Origin: an uncultured Neomegalonema sp.
GTDB lineage: Bacteria; Pseudomonadota; Alphaproteobacteria; Rhodobacterales; Rhodobacteraceae
Reading direction: 5' to 3'
Length of the DNA stretch: 61,090 bases
Assembly (NCBI GenBank): GCA_937995735.1
Contig: CALKIZ010000042.1
Location: 1-61,090, forward strand
In this document: positions 27,371-36,816 of the stretch, in pieces
Layout of the letters: each line of letters starts with the position of its first letter
Position numbering within the stretch: the first letter of the stretch is position 1
Program-made: the position numbers and the translations under genes
Notes under the pieces: model-generated
Told to the model about the DNA's origin: nothing
The model's input: only the letters and a program-made list of their open reading frames with translations
Databases searched by the model: none

Positions 27371-27423
27371 CGGGCACTATCCTATTGTTCAGTACTCAGT
27401 CATGCGTGCCTTTGATTGATAAT

Positions 27424-29361
27424 TCAACGCATTCGCGCGCGGTAAACCGCCACATTCTCTAAAACGCGCTGCACGTAGTTTCGCGTTTCATGGAACGGAA
27501 TGCGCTCGATCCAATCAACCATGTTGATTTCGCCCCGTCGGGGGTCGCCGTTGCGTCTTACCCATTCATCAATGCGGCTCGGACCTGCATTATAAGAGGC
27601 GATGGCGAGGGGATAAGACCCGTCAAATCGTTCCAGCATTTTTGACAAATAACACTGACCTATAATCGCATTATACGACCGATCAGACCCGAGCCGCGCG
27701 CGGGAATAGCGCATTCCGGTATCGCCAACGGTGCGTTTGGCGGTGGCGGGCATCACTTGCATGACGCCTTGTGCACCTGCGGAACTGCCCGCTCTCGGGT
27801 CAAAGCCGCTTTCCTGTCGGGCGATGGATAATGTCAAAGCGCGTTCCGGCGGGGCAATTCCCTGACAGCCCTGGACGGGAAGGCGAACGAGCGGATGCGA
27901 GATTTCGGGGACGAAAATCCCTTTCTCGCGGACTTTCCGGCTGAGACCGATTGAAATACGAAAAGCGCCTTGTTTTTCGGCGATCAATCCGAGGGCTTTG
28001 ACTTCATTGGCGTTTTGGCAGGTTTTAGCCGCATCATAAAAGAACGTCCGTGCCGGCACGATGGCCCCGCCTAAGGCGAGCGCTGCGCCAACCGCGACGC
28101 GGCGATCTTGGGTACAGGCCCCGGGGGATTGCTGGATTTGCCCCGGAATTTTTAGGGTGGCTTGCCCGGTCAGGCGCTCGGACGCGAGTTGACCGTAAAA
28201 CGCGCTTTGATAACGCGCGCCTTCTTCGCGCCATTGAGAGGCGAGGGCGGGGTTGCCAATTGCTGATGCGGCTTCGCCTGCCCAAAATGCGGCGCGGGCT
28301 TTGCTGACCGGAGTTTTAACGCCGCCATGCAGTTGGGTAAAGTGCGACAGCGCCATTTTTGGATCGTTTAGTTTTCTGAGCGCGATCCAACCCGCGATCC
28401 ATTCCATATCGGCAAAATATTTGCCTTCGGTGAGGCCATGACCAGCGGCGAGGGCATAAGCGCGCTTATCGCGCTTTGCGTCGAGGGATTCGCGGACAAA
28501 TAACGCGCGTTCGTCGCCCCATTTTTCAGCTCTCCCGAGTCTGCGTTGGCGGGACATCTCAAGCATCATGTCTTCAGCGCCGCGACGGAGGCCACGTTTC
28601 TTGCGCCATACCATGCGGGCGTAAGCAAGCCCCGGATCATTTTGTAGCGAGCGCGGAACTGCCCGTACTAGCCGGTCAACGCCGCCATCGTTTTTAAGCA
28701 ATGCAATGCGGGCATCCGCCAAGGCGCGTGCGGGGCCGGATGCCCGGCGCATTTGCCGTCTTGCAGGGGTCAGGCGGGTGCGCCAAATCAGATTATCAAG
28801 CCGTTGATCATGCAAGCGATTGAGAACATGACCGAATCTCGACAGCAAGCGGCCTTCATATTCCGCTGTTAGGTCCATGTTCAGCCAAGCATCAATCGCG
28901 ACTTGATCCGCGCGCTGGCGTTGGCCGGTCGCTTGAAGCGCTTCGGCATAAAGCGCAGCGCCTTTCCCGGAATGCGGGGCATGGCGGTCGAAGAAATTAA
29001 CGAGTTTTTGTGGCGGGAACACCCCCGGTAGAAGGGCAGCTTCGCCCTGAGCTTGAATGCGTCTTTCATCCGGCCAATCGGGATGGGCTTCGACCCAAAC
29101 CGCCATGCGCTCAAAGTTATCAATGCCGGGTTGCCGCAAGCGCAGCCATTCATACGCCTCAAGCGCAACAGGATCGCGTAGTGATTTTGCGGCATTAAGA
29201 GCTGCAGTCCATTCCCTGGCCTTTGCCTTGGACACAACGCGCTTCATGGCTTCGGCCCTTGGGCTGTCTTGCGTTGAAGCCATTCCAGTCTGTGCGCCAA
29301 GAGTAACGCATAGCCCTAATACTATCGCGGAAAAGCGATTTCGGTATATCGGTCGGATCAT
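27424..29361 (-). CDS. slt: Soluble lytic murein transglycosylase (Slt70 type)
   Basis: A 645-aa periplasmic enzyme that cleaves the MurNAc-GlcNAc bond of peptidoglycan with formation of 1,6-anhydro-muropeptides. ATG at 29361 is preferred to the GTG at 29382. A signal peptide (IVLGLCVTLGAQTGMAS) is followed by a long helical U-domain. The SLT domain has the catalytic Glu near residue 517 in ARQESGFDPRAGSSAGAQG, then MQVMPATAK and AIASYNAGP. It is divergent from dapA, which supplies diaminopimelate for the same polymer. This order (slt, dapA, smpB) is common in alphaproteobacteria. Confidence 0.92.
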   Translation of the reverse strand: MIRPIYRNRFSAIVLGLCVTLGAQTGMASTQDSPRAEAMKRVVSKAKAREWTAALNAAKSLRDPVALEAYEWLRLRQPGIDNFERMAVWVEAHPDWPDERRIQAQGEAALLPGVFPPQKLVNFFDRHAPHSGKGAALYAEALQATGQRQRADQVAIDAWLNMDLTAEYEGRLLSRFGHVLNRLHDQRLDNLIWRTRLTPARRQMRRASGPARALADARIALLKNDGGVDRLVRAVPRSLQNDPGLAYARMVWRKKRGLRRGAEDMMLEMSRQRRLGRAEKWGDERALFVRESLDAKRDKRAYALAAGHGLTEGKYFADMEWIAGWIALRKLNDPKMALSHFTQLHGGVKTPVSKARAAFWAGEAASAIGNPALASQWREEGARYQSAFYGQLASERLTGQATLKIPGQIQQSPGACTQDRRVAVGAALALGGAIVPARTFFYDAAKTCQNANEVKALGLIAEKQGAFRISIGLSRKVREKGIFVPEISHPLVRLPVQGCQGIAPPERALTLSIARQESGFDPRAGSSAGAQGVMQVMPATAKRTVGDTGMRYSRARLGSDRSYNAIIGQCYLSKMLERFDGSYPLAIASYNAGPSRIDEWVRRNGDPRRGEINMVDWIERIPFHETRNYVQRVLENVAVYRARMR

Positions 29362-29524
29362 GTTTCTGCCTGCTCGTTCCACGTTTCGTGGTTTGTTAGG
29401 CTTACAGTATCAAATATTGACGATGCGTGAAAGTATCGACTTTATCAACCACGACTGGCGGTTTCTTTTGCCGCGTTGTTCCCTTACGGTCCCGCTTCCA
29501 GAAACATAACGAAAGATTCGACCG

Positions 29525-30427
29525 ATGTCCTCTTCTCTTCCATTGTCCGAGCGTTTCCGTGGGTCCATGCCTGCTTTGGTTACGCCGTTTAAGAACGGCA
29601 TGGTGGATGAGGATACGCTCAAACAGTTGATTAACTGGCAGATCGACGAGGGGAGTAACGGCATTGTTCCCGTAGGGACAACCGGAGAGTCGCCCACGCT
29701 GACCCATGAAGAACATGAGCGCGTCATTGAATTGACGGTTCAAACGGTTGCCGGACGTGTGCCTGTGATGGCCGGTGCAGGCTCCAACAACACCGCAGAA
29801 GCCATCCGGTTTATGAAACACGCGGCGGATGTCGGCGCGGATGCAGCGCTTGTTGTGACGCCTTATTATAACAAGCCGACGCAGCGGATGCTGTATGAGC
29901 ATTATAAAGCGCTGCATGATGCGGCTGATCTGCCGATCTTTATCTACAATATCCCCGGACGCTCCGTTGTTGATATGAGCACGGAAACGATGGTTGAGCT
30001 GTTTAAGCTGCCCCGGATTGTTGGCATCAAGGATGCGGGCGGTGATGTTGGCAAGGTCGCGGTGCAGCGCATGGCGATGGGACCGGAGTTTATCCAATTT
30101 TCTGCCGAAGACCCGACGGCGGTCGGGTTTAATGCGATGGGCGGGATCGGCTGTGTTTCTGTCACGGCTAATGTTGCGCCTGCGGCTTGTGCGAAACTTC
30201 AGGCGGCGTGCTTGCGCGGCGATTACGCCGAGGCATTGCAATGGCAGGATCGCTTGTTGCCGCTTCATCAGGCGGTTTTCATTGAATCCAGCCCTGCACC
30301 GACGAAATATGCTCTCTCACTACTCGGAAAATGTGCCGAAGATGTCCGGATGCCGATCTGCCCGGTGACAGAAGAGTCCAAGCTCGTAATCAGAGATGCA
30401 ATGGTCCATGCCGGTATATTGAATTAA
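29525..30427 (+). CDS. dapA: 4-hydroxy-tetrahydrodipicolinate synthase
   Basis: A 300-aa enzyme that condenses pyruvate with aspartate semialdehyde, the first committed step to diaminopimelate and lysine. The family signature [21 protein letters not shown] is at about 42-62, the active-site Tyr is in YNIPGRS, and the Schiff-base Lys is in VGIKDAGGD. Length is typical (about 292-300). dapD and dapE of the succinylase branch are 23-26 kb away in the same window. It is followed by smpB after a hairpin. Confidence 0.96.
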   Translation: MSSSLPLSERFRGSMPALVTPFKNGMVDEDTLKQLINWQIDEGSNGIVPVGTTGESPTLTHEEHERVIELTVQTVAGRVPVMAGAGSNNTAEAIRFMKHAADVGADAALVVTPYYNKPTQRMLYEHYKALHDAADLPIFIYNIPGRSVVDMSTETMVELFKLPRIVGIKDAGGDVGKVAVQRMAMGPEFIQFSAEDPTAVGFNAMGGIGCVSVTANVAPAACAKLQAACLRGDYAEALQWQDRLLPLHQAVFIESSPAPTKYALSLLGKCAEDVRMPICPVTEESKLVIRDAMVHAGILN

Positions 30428-30449
30428 GCGGCATATTGATTGGAAGGAG

Positions 30450-30470
30450 GCCCCGTATTTTATACGGGGC
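30450..30470 (+). other. Hairpin between dapA and smpB
   Basis: A perfect 9-bp inverted repeat (GCCCCGTAT at 30450-30458, ATACGGGGC at 30462-30470) with a TTT loop. No T-run follows, so it is not a standard terminator. The right arm holds the GGGG that would be the ribosome-binding sequence for the GTG start of smpB at 30479, so the structure could limit smpB translation. Confidence 0.5.
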
Positions 30471-30478
30471 AAATAACA

Positions 30479-30967
30479 GTGGCCCCGAAATCCAAGGCAA
30501 AACCCGGCGATAATGGCAAGCTGATTGCGGAAAACCGCAAGGCGCGGCACAATTATGCGATTGAGGAAAAGATTGAAGCCGGGTTGGTTCTGACCGGAAC
30601 CGAGGTGAAATCCCTTCGTTCGGGGCAGGCAAATATTGCCGAAAGCTATGCTTCGCCGGAGAAAGGCGAGATTTGGCTGATCAACGCGGCGATCCCGCCT
30701 TATCCGCAGGCTCATGAAAAGCTCAATCACGCGGAGCGGCGTCCGCGCAAATTGCTGTTAAAAAAACGCGAGATGGAAAAGCTGAAACAAGCGCGAGAAC
30801 GGCAAGGTATGACAATCGTCCCGCTGCGCTTGTTCTTTAATGACCGGGGCATCGCCAAATTACAGATCGGCGTCGCCAAAGGTAAAAACGTCGCTGATAA
30901 GCGGCAGGATTCCAAAAAGCGCGATTGGCAACGGGATAAAGCGAGATTGCTGCGCGATAAGGGCTGA
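30479..30967 (+). CDS. smpB: SsrA-binding protein SmpB
   Basis: A 162-aa tmRNA-binding protein of the trans-translation system that frees stalled ribosomes. The GTG start at 30479 gives the usual alphaproteobacterial N-terminus ([20 protein letters not shown]). The longer frame would begin with TTG at 30440 and run through a hairpin. Family blocks are [37 protein letters not shown], and the basic C-terminal tail [16 protein letters not shown]-like ([20 protein letters not shown]) that reaches into the decoding centre. tmRNA itself is not in the window. Confidence 0.95.
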   Translation: MAPKSKAKPGDNGKLIAENRKARHNYAIEEKIEAGLVLTGTEVKSLRSGQANIAESYASPEKGEIWLINAAIPPYPQAHEKLNHAERRPRKLLLKKREMEKLKQARERQGMTIVPLRLFFNDRGIAKLQIGVAKGKNVADKRQDSKKRDWQRDKARLLRDKG

Positions 30968-31056
30968 ATTCGATCCCTACCCTTCGCAATCGTTGACTTT
31001 TTGGCGTGCGCCTGTCATGCGCGGCGTTTTCTACACCCCTGTCCGAGAGAGACTCC

Positions 31057-32154
31057 ATGGGCTTCAAGACCGGCATTGTCGGCCTGCCAAATGTTGGCAA
31101 GTCAACGCTTTTCAACGCATTGACCCGCACGGCGGCAGCGCAAGCGGCGAATTTTCCGTTTTGTACGATTGAACCGAATGTTGGCGAGGTCTCGGTCCCG
31201 GACCCGCGCCTTGATACGATTGCGGAAATCGCCGGATCAGCAAAGATTATCCCAGCGCGTATGACATTTGTGGATATTGCCGGATTGGTCAAAGGCGCTT
31301 CCAAAGGCGAGGGTTTGGGCAATCAGTTCCTTGCCAATATTCGCGAGGTTGATGCCATCGCGCATGTGCTGCGCTGTTTTGATGATGGCGATGTCACTCA
31401 TGTCGAAGGGCGGGTTGATCCCATTGCGGATGCGGAGATTATCGAGACGGAATTGATGCTTGCGGATCTCGAAAGCATTGAAAAACGCTTGGTCAACACC
31501 ACCAAACGGATTCGGGGCGGTGATAAAGAGGCTGCGCAACAGGCGGCTTTGATGGAAAAAGTCAAAGTTCTGCTCGAAGACGGACGCCCCGCGCGTGAGA
31601 TGGAAGTCGATGATGAGGATGCCCGTGCGTGGCGGATGCTTCAGCTTATTACGGCTAAGCCTGTTCTCTTTGTTTGTAATGTCGATGAAGATGCCGCAGC
31701 GGAAGGAAATGAGCATTCTGCCCGTGTTGCAGAAATGGCAGCGGCACAGGGTGCTTCGAGCGTTGTGATTTCGGCAGCGATTGAGGCGGAAATCTCTCAG
31801 CTTGGCGATGAAGACCGCATGGCGTTTCTGGAAGAAATGAATCTGGAAGAACCCGGATTGGATCGGTTGATCCGTAGCGGGTATCAAATGCTTGATTTGA
31901 TAACATATTTTACCTGCGGCCCTAAAGAAGCGCGGGCTTGGACGATCCCGGCGGGCTTTCGCGCACCGCAAGCGGCAGGGGCAATTCATACTGATTTTGA
32001 AAAAGGTTTCATTCGTTCGGAAACGATCGCTCATGCGGATTATGTTGAGCTGGGCGGCGAACAACCCGCGAAAGATGCGGGGAAAATGCGCCTAGAGGGG
32101 AAAGACTACACCGTCGTTGATGGTGATATTATGCATTTCCGCTTTGCGAATTGA
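31057..32154 (+). CDS. ychF: Redox-regulated ATPase/GTPase YchF (OLA1 family)
   Basis: A 365-aa translation-associated P-loop NTPase of the Obg superfamily. ATG at 31057 gives the standard length and N-terminus (MGFKTGIVGLPNVGKSTLFN). The base-specificity motif reads NVDE instead of NKxD, the hallmark that makes family members prefer ATP. Other landmarks are FCTIEPNVG and DIAGLVKGASKGEGLGNQFL. The C-terminal TGS domain begins around ITYFTCGPKEARAW. A strong terminator follows directly. Confidence 0.96.
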   Translation: MGFKTGIVGLPNVGKSTLFNALTRTAAAQAANFPFCTIEPNVGEVSVPDPRLDTIAEIAGSAKIIPARMTFVDIAGLVKGASKGEGLGNQFLANIREVDAIAHVLRCFDDGDVTHVEGRVDPIADAEIIETELMLADLESIEKRLVNTTKRIRGGDKEAAQQAALMEKVKVLLEDGRPAREMEVDDEDARAWRMLQLITAKPVLFVCNVDEDAAAEGNEHSARVAEMAAAQGASSVVISAAIEAEISQLGDEDRMAFLEEMNLEEPGLDRLIRSGYQMLDLITYFTCGPKEARAWTIPAGFRAPQAAGAIHTDFEKGFIRSETIAHADYVELGGEQPAKDAGKMRLEGKDYTVVDGDIMHFRFAN

Positions 32155-32155
32155 T

Positions 32156-32189
32156 ATGCGGCTGCGCCCGAAGGCGCAGCCGCATTTTA
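32156..32189 (+). terminator. Rho-independent terminator after ychF
   Basis: A 13-bp stem (ATGCGGCTGCGCC at 32156-32168 with GGCGCAGCCGCAT at 32173-32185), a CGAA loop, and then TTT. It starts 2 nt after the ychF stop and lies between ychF and the convergent XRE regulator gene, so it may serve both strands. Confidence 0.85.
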
Positions 32190-32194
32190 AAGTC

Positions 32195-32602
32195 TTAATC
32201 GACTAAAGTTTTTACAAGATCGACCAGCTTTCTGCGGGTTTCGATATTATCAATTTTGCTAAACGCGGTGTTAAGTTGCAGGCCTTCTGCGCTGCTGACA
32301 AAGCCCATGACATATTCTGTCTGATCAGGCTCTTTCATTCCTTCCGATGCACCGGGTAAATTCTCCGTTGCAGCGATTGGCATATCTTCGAAGAAGAATT
32401 GAACCGGCACATCAAGGATGCTTGCGATTGTAAACAATCTGCTTGCACCGATGCGGTTCGCACCTTTTTCGTATTTTTGAACTTGCTGGAAAGTTAAATT
32501 CAGTTTTTCGCCAAGTCGTTCTTGAGACATGCCGATCATCATGCGTCTAAGACGCACTCTGCTTCCAACATGAATATCGATTGGGTTTGGGGATTTAGTC
32601 AC
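32195..32602 (-). CDS. XRE-family helix-turn-helix regulator
   Basis: A 135-aa DNA-binding protein. GTG at 32602 is chosen since GGAGG lies about 4 nt upstream and the N-terminus KSPNPIDIHVGSRVRLRR matches relatives. The helix-turn-helix is in IGMSQERLGEKLNLTFQQ and VQKYEKGANRIGASR. The C-terminal part (about 75-135) is helical. This regulator type is widespread and often multicopy in Caulobacterales and Rhizobiales; targets are unknown. It has an AT-rich 5' region of over 600 bp. Confidence 0.88.
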   Translation of the reverse strand: MTKSPNPIDIHVGSRVRLRRMMIGMSQERLGEKLNLTFQQVQKYEKGANRIGASRLFTIASILDVPVQFFFEDMPIAATENLPGASEGMKEPDQTEYVMGFVSSAEGLQLNTAFSKIDNIETRRKLVDLVKTLVD

Positions 32603-33256
32603 GTTTCCTCCGAGGGGGTGAGGGGGTTGAATTTCAACCACTAGCTGGGGTGTAAACAAGATACATTTCTAGTACGCAAAAATTGAATGGTCAAAAAGAA
32701 AATCTCAAAGTTGTGATGTAATTATTGCTAAAATTATATTACTCTTATCACGGATGCAACCTTATATATATTTTAGAAAATATTTATTTATTTACCGAAC
32801 AGTAAATCTTACTTAGAAATTTGTATGATAATTTTTATCAAAGATATCAATGTTAGAAATAATGTACTGTAGAAAACCAAAGATGAATAATTACGGGAAT
32901 TAAAACGTATATAAAACGTTATGTTGTAAAAGCTGATACAGGCGACCTTGGCTTTAACAAGTATAAGGTATAAAATTAATTTTTTGGTTCAAATGCACGC
33001 TACATTACAGCGTAGGATAAAGGCTCTAAAATTCCGAACATTGTAAATAAATTACTGATCTTGTCCCGGATTTCACACTAAGGGTAGGATAAAAGTAGAT
33101 GCAAACGCTCAAAAGCCATTGGTAACAGTATTGAGCAGACACTCCGGACAGATAGATTTTTCATCAGTAAATGCGTCGCAAAACAGGTCGAATCTTTCCT
33201 TTCATTAATGAAACCGCATGACATGGTGGCCCCTGCCATACACAGAGGAAGAGACC
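32603..33256. other. Long AT-rich intergenic region, no gene seen
   Basis: About 650 bp between the divergent XRE regulator and the M24 gene. It is clearly more AT-rich than flanking genes, with many A/T runs between 32680 and 33000. The decamer GTAGGATAAA occurs twice (33012-33021 and 33086-33095). No frame has coding character and I see no tRNA-like fold. It presumably contains the two promoters, and perhaps autoregulatory sites for the XRE protein. Confidence 0.5.
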
Positions 33257-34420
33257 ATGCCACATTTTTCCGACGCGGAATTTCAAAGCCGGATCGACCG
33301 CACCCGCAAGTCGATGAAGCAAACGGGCCTTGATGCGATGCTTTTGTTTGCGCCGGAAAGCCAATACTGGCTGACAGGGTATGACACGTTCGGCTTTTGC
33401 TTTTTCCAATGCCTGATTTTGCCGATGAAAGGCGAGCCGGTTCTTTTGACGCGCTCGGCTGATCTGCGCCAAGCGGAGTTCACATCAATACTGAACGAAA
33501 TCCATGTTTGGAAAGACCGGAAAGATGCAAACGGGGCGGATGACCTGCGTAATCTTCTTGAAGATATGGGTCTTTTTGCCGGTAAACGCCTTGGCGTGGA
33601 ATTGGATACTCAAGGGCTGACCGCAAAAAACTGGCGCATGGTGAAAGGCGCGTTGGTCAAAGGTCGTAAGCAACGGCCTGAGCTTGTGGATGCGTCTTCG
33701 CTTGTGTCTGAATTGCGTTTGGTCAAATCGGATGCGGAAGTAGACTATGCCCGCAAAGCTGCTGAACTCTCGGATCTTGCTTTAGATGCAGCCATTGCGA
33801 TGACCGGTCCCGGTGTTGATGAAGGCGCTATTCTGGCAGCGATGCAGGGAGAGGTTTTTGCGCGCGGCGGCGATTATGCCGGAAACGAGTTCATTATCGG
33901 CTCCGGTGAAGGTGCATTGCTTTGTAGGTATTATTCTGGTCGCAGGATCCTCGAATCACTTGACCAACTCACTTTGGAATGGTCCGGAGCGTGGCGTCGA
34001 TACCATGCACCGATGATGAATACGCTGATTATTGGTAAACCGCGACCCGAACATTTACGGATGCGAGAGGCGTGTATTGAGGCACTAATCGCCTGTGAAA
34101 CTGCGCTAAAGCCTGGAAATACGATGGGAACCGTATTCGGCGAACATGCCAGAATTCTCGATAAACATGGTTTACGGCAACACCGTCTTAACGCTTGTGG
34201 ATATAGCGTCGGCGCACGGTTCACTCCCTCGTGGATGGATTCGCAAATGTTTTTCGAAGGCGCAGAGACGGTAATCGAACCAAATATGACTTTCTTTTTG
34301 CATATGATCCTGATGGACAGCGAGACGGGTACGGCACAATGCCTTGGCCGTACTTCGCTTGTAACTCAGGACGGTTCTGAAAGCCTTTCCCGCGCCAGCC
34401 TCGACCTCGTCGTGACATAG
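33257..34420 (+). CDS. M24-family (creatinase/ectoine-hydrolase-like) protein without the usual metal ligands
   Basis: A 387-aa pita-bread-fold protein. ATG at 33257 is preceded by GAGGAAGAG. The N-terminal creatinase domain includes LLFAPESQYWLTGYDTFGF. In the catalytic domain, the two metal-binding Asp of M24 peptidases (D-x-G ... D-x-T-R) are replaced: the block reads TLEWSGAWRRYHAPMMNT. The RRYHAP string is close to ectoine hydrolase DoeA and similar enzymes. The final block EPNMTFFLHMILMD lacks the usual Glu of metal enzymes. It may hydrolyse a small amide; ectoine genes are absent here. The next gene starts 14 nt downstream but is not functionally related by sequence. Confidence 0.78.
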   Translation: MPHFSDAEFQSRIDRTRKSMKQTGLDAMLLFAPESQYWLTGYDTFGFCFFQCLILPMKGEPVLLTRSADLRQAEFTSILNEIHVWKDRKDANGADDLRNLLEDMGLFAGKRLGVELDTQGLTAKNWRMVKGALVKGRKQRPELVDASSLVSELRLVKSDAEVDYARKAAELSDLALDAAIAMTGPGVDEGAILAAMQGEVFARGGDYAGNEFIIGSGEGALLCRYYSGRRILESLDQLTLEWSGAWRRYHAPMMNTLIIGKPRPEHLRMREACIEALIACETALKPGNTMGTVFGEHARILDKHGLRQHRLNACGYSVGARFTPSWMDSQMFFEGAETVIEPNMTFFLHMILMDSETGTAQCLGRTSLVTQDGSESLSRASLDLVVT

Positions 34421-34434
34421 CCGCTGGTGACCCA

Positions 34435-36396
34435 ATGACCACTCCAAAGCTGACCCAATCTTCCACTGCGCTCGTGCGTGTTCTTGCCTTGCCGATTATG
34501 GTGGGCGCGCTTGCCGGATGCGATTATGCAAGTAAGTTGCCTGATGCCCCCGGTAGTCTGGGCAGCTATGACATCTCGCAAAAACCACCGAGTGTGACCG
34601 GCCGTGGCGAGGCAACGCGGTTGCCGCCGCCTCCGGCAGATGCATTTTCCCGGCTGAAGGCGCCGGTTGAAGACCGGATCGCGAATGCCGTTCAAGCGCC
34701 TGTCAATCAAGCGGTGGCGAATGCCGAGGCTTTCACATCCTCTCCGGAAAATAGTCTTTCCCTGCCGGGTGCGGGGGGCGTAGCTCCTATTGATACACCT
34801 CCTCTGCCGATCCCTACAGGTCAAGCTGCACAAGCCGAGCAAGTTGCGTTTGCGCCGTTGGAGTTTGAAAATATAGGCCAGTCCGCTGAGCCGGTTCTAC
34901 AGCCGGAGCCGATTGCACCTACCGTGGTAGCGAATGATTTCGCGGCTCCGCTCGACGTTGCGGCACAGACATATGCTCCGATCAGTGCGGACGCTCCCGC
35001 ATATACCACGGCCGAGACGCCTGCTTATCAATCCTACGAATCAGCCCCTCTGGATACCTATTCGGTTGCAGGAACTGTTGCCCAACCGGAGGTGAGTTCT
35101 TATGAGCCGGCTCCGATTCAAACGGAAGCTTATTCGATTCCCGCGATTGAGACGTTTGCGCAAGCGCCCGTTGAAACGTATTCAATTTCCGCGCCTCCGC
35201 CTGCGCCTATTGAAACTTATAGTGCACCTGCTGCCACGAATTTTTCGCCGCTCACTGTTTTGCGCTCGCGTCTTCCTAATGGTGCTGTTGTCAATGTGCA
35301 TCCGGTGATTGGCGCGCCGGGTGGCGCTTCGGCGGTGCTGGCCCGCACAGTGGTGTCAACAATCGGTACGCCGGTGGATGAAGAGACGGCGCGTAATGCT
35401 GCAGTTTCCTATAACCTGCGTGGCCGTGCCGAGCGTAACACCGAAGACTATGTCTCGGTAGAATGGACTTTGGTTGATGCCGGCAAAAATGTCATAGGTG
35501 TCTTCCCGGAACGTCAGGATGGCGGAAACTGGAAAGAGATGAATGACACTGCGCTGCGTGCGCTGGGTCAGCGGGTTGCAGACCGGATTGCACGAAATGG
35601 GGCGTTGCGTCAGTCAACCCTCTATACTGCAGCGAACACCGTGTATGATGCGACCCAAAGCATCCAGTATGAAACGGTTCAGGCACAACCGAATTCAACC
35701 TTTGTTTTGACCAAAGGTGCAACCTTGGCGGAAGCGCCGCTCCCCCGGATTTCGCCGCGTACTGCAACGACTTATAGCGCGCCCATCGAAATTGCTACTC
35801 GTCCGGTACAAGCGATTTCGCAACCGATTTCGCAACCGATTTCCACGCAATCTGTAACACAAGCGCCAATACGGGCGGCCGTGCCATCCCCTGCGCCGGT
35901 TCGCGTAACACCGCTTGCGCCGCAAGTGGTGACGCAAGCGCCGCGCCCGGTAGCGCCGCCTCCGGCCTTTGATACGTTGCGTCCGCAAAATGCACAGCAA
36001 CCAGTTTCAGCGCCTGCCGTTGTCGCTTCGGGTCCGCGTCCACTCGTATTTCGCGGCGTACAAGGCGCACCGGGTGATGGAGATCAGGCACTGGGCCGTG
36101 AAGTCGGTAAGCTGCTCGCTCAATCCGGAGCACGTGTGACAACAACGCCGGAGCCGGGCGCTTTGTTCCTGACTGCGCGCGTGTCGAAAACACCGGGCGC
36201 AAACTCTGACCGCATTGCAATTGTCTGGGAAGTGCAGGACGCTAATGGTGCAAATGTTGGTCAAGTGACACAGGAAAATGAAGTTCCGCGCGGCCTGCTC
36301 GATAATGCATGGGGCGAGGATGCCTATTATGCCGCCGAAGGTGCGCGTGACGGTATTATGGAGCTGCTGCAAGGTGTGGGCGCTTTGGAATCGTAA
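34435..36396 (+). CDS. Proline-rich lipoprotein with a duplicated C-terminal domain
   Basis: A 653-aa predicted lipoprotein: a hydrophobic segment leads to the lipobox ALAGC with Cys29. A low-complexity region (about 40-270, and 415-535) is rich in Pro, Ala, Thr and Gln, with repeats such as APxETYS and QPISQPIS. Two related globular domains, about 275-395 and 540-650, share V-x-GAPG-G, a long helix, then EWTLVDAGKNVIG in the first and VWEVQDANGANVG in the second. It is probably an envelope protein that spans part of the periplasm. I know no characterised homologue. A clear terminator follows. Its start is 14 nt after the M24 gene. Confidence 0.75.
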   Translation: MTTPKLTQSSTALVRVLALPIMVGALAGCDYASKLPDAPGSLGSYDISQKPPSVTGRGEATRLPPPPADAFSRLKAPVEDRIANAVQAPVNQAVANAEAFTSSPENSLSLPGAGGVAPIDTPPLPIPTGQAAQAEQVAFAPLEFENIGQSAEPVLQPEPIAPTVVANDFAAPLDVAAQTYAPISADAPAYTTAETPAYQSYESAPLDTYSVAGTVAQPEVSSYEPAPIQTEAYSIPAIETFAQAPVETYSISAPPPAPIETYSAPAATNFSPLTVLRSRLPNGAVVNVHPVIGAPGGASAVLARTVVSTIGTPVDEETARNAAVSYNLRGRAERNTEDYVSVEWTLVDAGKNVIGVFPERQDGGNWKEMNDTALRALGQRVADRIARNGALRQSTLYTAANTVYDATQSIQYETVQAQPNSTFVLTKGATLAEAPLPRISPRTATTYSAPIEIATRPVQAISQPISQPISTQSVTQAPIRAAVPSPAPVRVTPLAPQVVTQAPRPVAPPPAFDTLRPQNAQQPVSAPAVVASGPRPLVFRGVQGAPGDGDQALGREVGKLLAQSGARVTTTPEPGALFLTARVSKTPGANSDRIAIVWEVQDANGANVGQVTQENEVPRGLLDNAWGEDAYYAAEGARDGIMELLQGVGALES

Positions 36397-36442
36397 TCGG
36401 GTTCGGAACGCGCTAAACTCTACAATCAGAATATGTCTTCAG

Positions 36443-36470
36443 AAAGCCCTGTCATTGTGCAGGGCTTTTT
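36443..36470 (+). terminator. Rho-independent terminator after the lipoprotein gene
   Basis: A 9-bp stem (AAAGCCCTG at 36443-36451 with CAGGGCTTT at 36460-36468), an 8-nt loop and a T-rich tail (TTTTTCTTTATT). It is placed 47 nt after the stop codon of the lipoprotein gene. Confidence 0.88.
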
Positions 36471-36540
36471 CTTTATTACTTTTTACTTTAAAGGCATTGA
36501 TGCCACGCGCATCGCCAATTTTTAAGTTGTGGAAAATATT

Positions 36541-36765
36541 CTATTGTCGTTTTTGATATTCACGATACCCGAAGAGCAAGATTAAGGCCCCAATCGCTGC
36601 GCCAATCAGTCCAATCATAATTTGGAAAAGCAGCTTCACGACGATTCCCCCTAACAAGCCACCTACTGCGCCCAATATGCCGCCAAGCACCGGGTCGGCT
36701 TGAAGACGCGGTGCTGCAAAATACCCGAGCGCTGCACCAATGACGATGAAGAGGAGATAGATCAT
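36541..36765 (-). CDS. Small glycine-zipper membrane protein
   Basis: A 74-aa protein made almost wholly of hydrophobic helices: IYLLFIVIGAALGYFAA, then DPVLGGILGAVGGLLGGIVV, and a third segment LIGAAIGALILLFGY before the basic tail REYQKRQ. The Gly-rich packing motifs resemble small inner-membrane proteins such as the GlsB/YmgE (transglycosylase-associated) group, but I cannot assign it firmly. AGGA lies about 9 nt before the ATG. It is just upstream of fmt on the same strand's 3' side but separately placed. Confidence 0.65.
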   Translation of the reverse strand: MIYLLFIVIGAALGYFAAPRLQADPVLGGILGAVGGLLGGIVVKLLFQIMIGLIGAAIGALILLFGYREYQKRQ

Positions 36766-36816
36766 GCTGTCATGTCCTTTTTCATTTGCCGCACCTATAT
36801 AGGCGAACGTCTCCGG

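Noticed and set aside
22684-34420. Ectoine catabolic cluster (EutB-like dehydratase plus DoeA-like M24)
   Set aside because: The two genes are about 10 kb apart with unrelated genes between them, and deacetylase, cyclodeaminase, transaminase and transporter genes are absent.
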